This document shows, piece after piece, positions 5,599 to 8,120 of a stretch of DNA of 8,120 nucleotides. Source of the stretch: Anaerolineae bacterium (GTDB taxonomy: Bacteria > Chloroflexota > Anaerolineae > Aggregatilineales > UBA2796); assembly GCA_020851855.1 (NCBI GenBank), contig JADZBY010000586.1:1-8120 (forward strand), in the 5' to 3' direction. Made by a program: the position numbers and the translations under genes. Each line of letters opens with the position of its first letter. The first letter of the stretch is position 1. The notes beneath the pieces are model-generated. The model did no database searches and had not been told where the DNA came from. It was given only the letters and a program-made list of their open reading frames with translations.

Positions 5599-7046
5599 CG
5601 GACCTTGTGCAGCGCGGCGAGCAGCATCTCACCCACTTGGGGCGCATCGCCCGCGCTGAAGATGACGACGACCGCGCCCGGTCCACGCGCGCCCGCCAGG
5701 TGATCGACGAGCAGCCGCGCGGTGTGCTCCAAGCCGCCGGAGTGGCGCGCGTCGGGATGACCACTGGCGGCGATTCGGCCCGCCATGGCCGCGCCGTCCA
5801 GGTCGCCGGGCTGGAACTGCTCGCGCGCGGCGTAAATGTCCGTGACGAGCACATGATCGGCGTCTGCAAAGGCGAGGGCGAACTCGGCGGCGAGTGTGCG
5901 CGTGCGGCTGAAGGTGTGCGGCTGCCAGACGGCCCACACGGCGCGCCCCGGGTGCTGCTGGCGCATGGCCTGGAGCGTGGCGCGGATGGCGGTGGGATGG
6001 TGGCCATAGTCGCTGACGACGATCACGCCGCCCACGCTGCCCATGATCTCCGCACGCCGCCCGGCCCCCTTGAACGCGGCCAGCGCACCGGCGGCTGCGC
6101 CGGGAGTAATGCCAGAGGCGCACGCGGCGGCAAAGGCGGCCAGCGCATTGCGCAGGTTGTGATCTCCGGCCAGCGCCAGGCGCACCGGTTGTGCGACCGG
6201 ACGCCCATCCAGCGCGCCGCGTGCGGTGAAAGCGCCCGGTTCCACGCCGCGCTGGCCGGTCCAATCGAGCGCAGGCGAATCGAGGCCGTAGAGCAGGACC
6301 GCGCCGCCCGCGTTCCGGCGCTCCACCGCCAGCGCCCGCGCGCCCGGATCGTCGCCGCAGGCAATCAGCAGCCCATCCGGCGCGACGATCTGGCCGAGGA
6401 AGCGCCGGAACGCGGCGTGCACGTCCTCAAGGGTTGGGAACATGTCCGGGTGATCGTGCTCGACGTTGGTCAGGATGGCGATGGCCGGGTGCAAACCGAG
6501 GAACATGTAATCGTACTCGTCGGCCTCGATGACAAACGCATCGCCGGCCCCGGCGTGCGCGTTGTCGCCGGTGTTCAGCATGACGCCGCCGACGATGTAC
6601 GAAGGATCGCGGCCCGCGTCGCGCAGGATGTGGGCCAGCATGGCGGTAGTCGTGGTTTTGCCGTGCGTTCCGGCCACGGCCAGTTGCCGGCAGCCGCGCA
6701 GCAGCAGCGGCAGGGCATCGCGCCGCTTCAGGATGGGGATATGCGCCGCCCGCGCCGCCGCCACTTCGGGGTTGTCTGGCCCGACGGCGGACGAGATGAG
6801 CAGCACATCCGGCGCAGACTCGGCCACGTGGGCCGCCGCGTGGCCTTCATAGACCGTCGCGCCGAGCGCGGCAAGGGCCTGAGCAGCCGCCCCCGTGCTG
6901 CGATCCGAGCCGGAGACGTACAGCCCACGCCCGATCAGCACCCGCGCGATGGCCGACATGCCCGCGCCCCCGACGCCGACGACGTGCACACGCTGGCCCG
7001 GCTTGCCCAGCAGGTTCGGATTGGGGAAAGTCTCGGACTGTGACAT
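5595..7046 (-). CDS. murC: UDP-N-acetylmuramate--L-alanine ligase MurC
   Basis: MurC attaches L-alanine to UDP-MurNAc with ATP, starting the peptide stem in the cytoplasm. The 483 residues show all three Mur-ligase domains. The N-terminal Rossmann part has VHVVGVGGAGMSAIARVL (20-37), SGSDRS and ISSAVGPDNPE. The central ATPase part has the P-loop AGTHGKTTTT (125-134), EADEYDYMFL (174-183) and LTNVEHDHPDMF (192-203). The C-terminal part has HNLRNALAAFAAA, FKGAGRRAE, DYGHHPTAI (346-354), WQPHTFSRT and FSAGDAPQ. The ATG at 7046 puts the usual short leader before the Rossmann strand; the frame stays open further upstream only because it reads across the preceding gene in another frame. EADEYD replaces the common EADESD, a form I associate with Mpl ligases, but gene context and the C-terminal motifs favour MurC. 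It starts 23 nt after the CvpA-like gene. Confidence 0.95.
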   Translation of the reverse strand: MSQSETFPNPNLLGKPGQRVHVVGVGGAGMSAIARVLIGRGLYVSGSDRSTGAAAQALAALGATVYEGHAAAHVAESAPDVLLISSAVGPDNPEVAAARAAHIPILKRRDALPLLLRGCRQLAVAGTHGKTTTTAMLAHILRDAGRDPSYIVGGVMLNTGDNAHAGAGDAFVIEADEYDYMFLGLHPAIAILTNVEHDHPDMFPTLEDVHAAFRRFLGQIVAPDGLLIACGDDPGARALAVERRNAGGAVLLYGLDSPALDWTGQRGVEPGAFTARGALDGRPVAQPVRLALAGDHNLRNALAAFAAACASGITPGAAAGALAAFKGAGRRAEIMGSVGGVIVVSDYGHHPTAIRATLQAMRQQHPGRAVWAVWQPHTFSRTRTLAAEFALAFADADHVLVTDIYAAREQFQPGDLDGAAMAGRIAASGHPDARHSGGLEHTARLLVDHLAGARGPGAVVVIFSAGDAPQVGEMLLAALHKVR

Positions 7047-7069
7047 GGCGACCGCCCGGCCCGCCCGTA

Positions 7070-7606
7070 TCAGACCATGGCGATGATGACGAACAGGAAC
7101 AGCACGATGACCAGGATGGTGAGCAAATTGCCCTGGACCAGGAAGATGAGCGGCAGCGCGCTGACCATCGAGGCGCTGGCGCTGCCCGGCGTGGGCGCGA
7201 AGATGAAGGGCGGGAACGGGTAATTTGTGCGGTCCAGGTAGTACCAGATCGAGCCGAAGAGCAGGTAGCCGTTCACGCCGCCCACCACGAAGCCGAGCAG
7301 GCGCTCCTGGCAGCCCAGGCGGCGGTCTGCCCACAGCCGGTTGGACGAAATCTGCGCCGCCGCGCCGGGCGTCTGGTAGGCGAAGAAGGCGAGCACGATC
7401 AGGATGCCCGAATACAGGAAGAAAATCTGCTGCGGCGTCGCGCCCTGCGTCAGCGGTTGCAGGATGATGCTGTCGAACTGCCACGAGGCAAACAGGGCGA
7501 GGATAATGCCCGCCGACGCGACGATCTCCCTTGTCCAGCCGCGCAGGAGTCCGACAATCGCGAACATGACGATCAGCACCCAGAGAATGGTCGAAAGCTG
7601 TACCAT
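7070..7606 (-). CDS. CvpA-family small membrane protein within the mur cluster
   Basis: This protein of 178 residues is very hydrophobic, with predicted membrane segments at about 4-22, 28-45, 61-79, 102-124 and 159-177. The opening segment, with GLLRGWTREIVASAGIILAL (19-38), is the hallmark of the CvpA family (named for a role in colicin V production; members are linked to envelope integrity and stress survival in enterobacteria). CvpA has about four membrane helices, so the very hydrophobic C-terminal helix that ends the protein may be an addition. A charged stretch, SSNRLWADRRLGCQER, separates helices 3 and 4. The start is decided by GAGGTGA eight bases before the ATG at 7606; a GTG at 7618 in the same frame overlaps that site and is less likely. 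It lies between murG and murC, which suggests a role near lipid-linked wall synthesis, but this is only inference from position. Confidence 0.75.
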   Translation of the reverse strand: MVQLSTILWVLIVMFAIVGLLRGWTREIVASAGIILALFASWQFDSIILQPLTQGATPQQIFFLYSGILIVLAFFAYQTPGAAAQISSNRLWADRRLGCQERLLGFVVGGVNGYLLFGSIWYYLDRTNYPFPPFIFAPTPGSASASMVSALPLIFLVQGNLLTILVIVLFLFVIIAMV

Positions 7607-7614
7607 CGTCGGCG

Positions 7615-7621
7615 TCACCTC
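7615..7621 (-). promoter_or_regulatory. Strong ribosome binding site for the CvpA-like gene
   Basis: The minus strand reads GAGGTGA, seven bases complementary to the 3' end of 16S rRNA, with an 8-nt spacer to the ATG at 7606. It is the best Shine-Dalgarno site in the window. It decides the start in favour of that ATG, because the competing in-frame GTG at 7618 lies within the site. Confidence 0.7.
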
Positions 7622-7682
7622 AAGTCAAGGGAGTCCCGTGCGCAGGGCGATGCGAACCGAAACCACGATCACTCTGAGAAGC

Positions 7683-8120
7683 TTAACGGTCTTGCGCGTT
7701 TTTCGCCAGCGCCAGCGCCAGAACGTGGTCGGCAATCGTCCCGGCCACGTCGCCGCCCGCCAGCCCACGCGCCGCGTTGCGCATGGTTTCCAGGCGGGCC
7801 GGGTCGCTCAGGATGGCGCGGATGGTGGGCAGAAGCTCATCCGCCAGCCGCTCGTTGTCCAAGCGGACCGCCGCGCCGTGCGCCGCCAGCCAGTCTGCGT
7901 TGACCTGCTGGTAGCGCCAGGCGAACGCGAGCGGGGCGAGAATGGCGGGCAGGCCAAAGTGCGGGTATTCGCCCAGGGTGCTCGCCCCGGCCCGGCTGAC
8001 GGCCAGATCGGCGGCGGCCATCGCCAAGCCCATGTCGCCGTGCAGGTAGGGGAACGCCCTGTAGCGCGCCTGCTCACCGGGCGGAAGGGCATCGCGGCGG
8101 GCCTGCACGGCGGGCCAGTC
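7683..8120 (-). CDS. murG: UDP-N-acetylglucosamine--N-acetylmuramyl-(pentapeptide) pyrophosphoryl-undecaprenol N-acetylglucosamine transferase MurG, C-terminal part
   Basis: The last 145 residues of MurG are present; the N-terminal two thirds lie beyond the right edge. MurG transfers GlcNAc from UDP-GlcNAc to lipid I at the inner face of the membrane, giving lipid II. The visible piece is the second half of the GT-B C-terminal domain: MGLAMAAADLAVSRAGASTLGE contains the nucleotide-sugar binding SRAGASTLGE, followed by FGLPAILAPLAFAWRYQQVNADWL with the QQxNA motif that aligns with QQYWNA of the E. coli enzyme, and then HGAAVRL. The Glu of TLGE and the first Gln of QQVNA correspond to residues that bind the donor in E. 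coli MurG. It ends with TAA at 7683, 76 nt before the CvpA-like start, and is followed by murC and murB in the normal dcw order. Confidence 0.93.
   Translation of the reverse strand, partial: DWPAVQARRDALPPGEQARYRAFPYLHGDMGLAMAAADLAVSRAGASTLGEYPHFGLPAILAPLAFAWRYQQVNADWLAAHGAAVRLDNERLADELLPTIRAILSDPARLETMRNAARGLAGGDVAGTIADHVLALALAKNAQDR

Noticed and set aside
5547..7043. Plus-strand open frame of 498 codons
   Set aside because: It is antisense to murC along almost its full length, with no domain signature and the composition of a complementary-strand artefact.
7047..7484. N-terminal extension of MurC by 146 residues
   Set aside because: The extension reads the CvpA-like gene in a different frame, is Pro/Arg/His-rich and unlike any Mur ligase. 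The ATG at 7046 gives a normal MurC.

Overview
The window is GC-rich, densely coding DNA in which every supported gene lies on the minus strand, so the biological reading direction runs from position 8120 down to 1. The kind of cell-wall cluster, the low-complexity palindromic repeats and the multi-PAS sensor kinases together suggest a Chloroflexota-type bacterium (Anaerolineae-like). This is an inference from gene style, and the window contains no rRNA or other marker gene.

Right part (8120 to about 4657): a piece of the division and cell-wall (dcw) cluster. In transcription order it holds the C-terminal third of murG (cut by the window edge), a small membrane protein of the CvpA type, murC and murB. 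Gaps are short (76 and 23 nt), and murC and murB overlap by 4 nt as GTGA, so this looks like one operon. MurB and MurC make and extend UDP-MurNAc in the cytoplasm, and MurG later adds GlcNAc to form lipid II at the membrane. The CvpA-like protein sits between membrane and cytoplasmic steps, with no known role here. After murB comes a YigZ/IMPACT-family gene rather than ddl, ftsQ, ftsA or ftsZ, so the dcw run ends or is broken here.

Middle (about 4013 to 1065): a 198-nt intergenic region with a possible promoter and a perfect 7-bp inverted repeat just before the start codon, then a 916-residue sensor histidine kinase. Its order is a receiver-like domain that has lost its phosphorylation residues, four PAS domains, a HisKA domain with an apparent insertion, and an intact ATPase domain.

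Left part (1064 to 1): a 388-nt non-coding stretch with two copies of a palindromic repeat of about 108 bp (822-929 and 945-1051) rich in G-quadruplex motifs, followed by the start of a second PAS-containing sensory protein that runs out of the window. No response regulator with an output domain is seen, so the signalling partners of the two sensory proteins are not visible.

I saw no RNA gene, insertion sequence, CRISPR array or phage gene. Nothing here clearly amounts to a new system. The most unusual items are the degenerate receiver and HisKA insertion of the kinase, the repeat pair, and the CvpA-like gene inside the mur operon.
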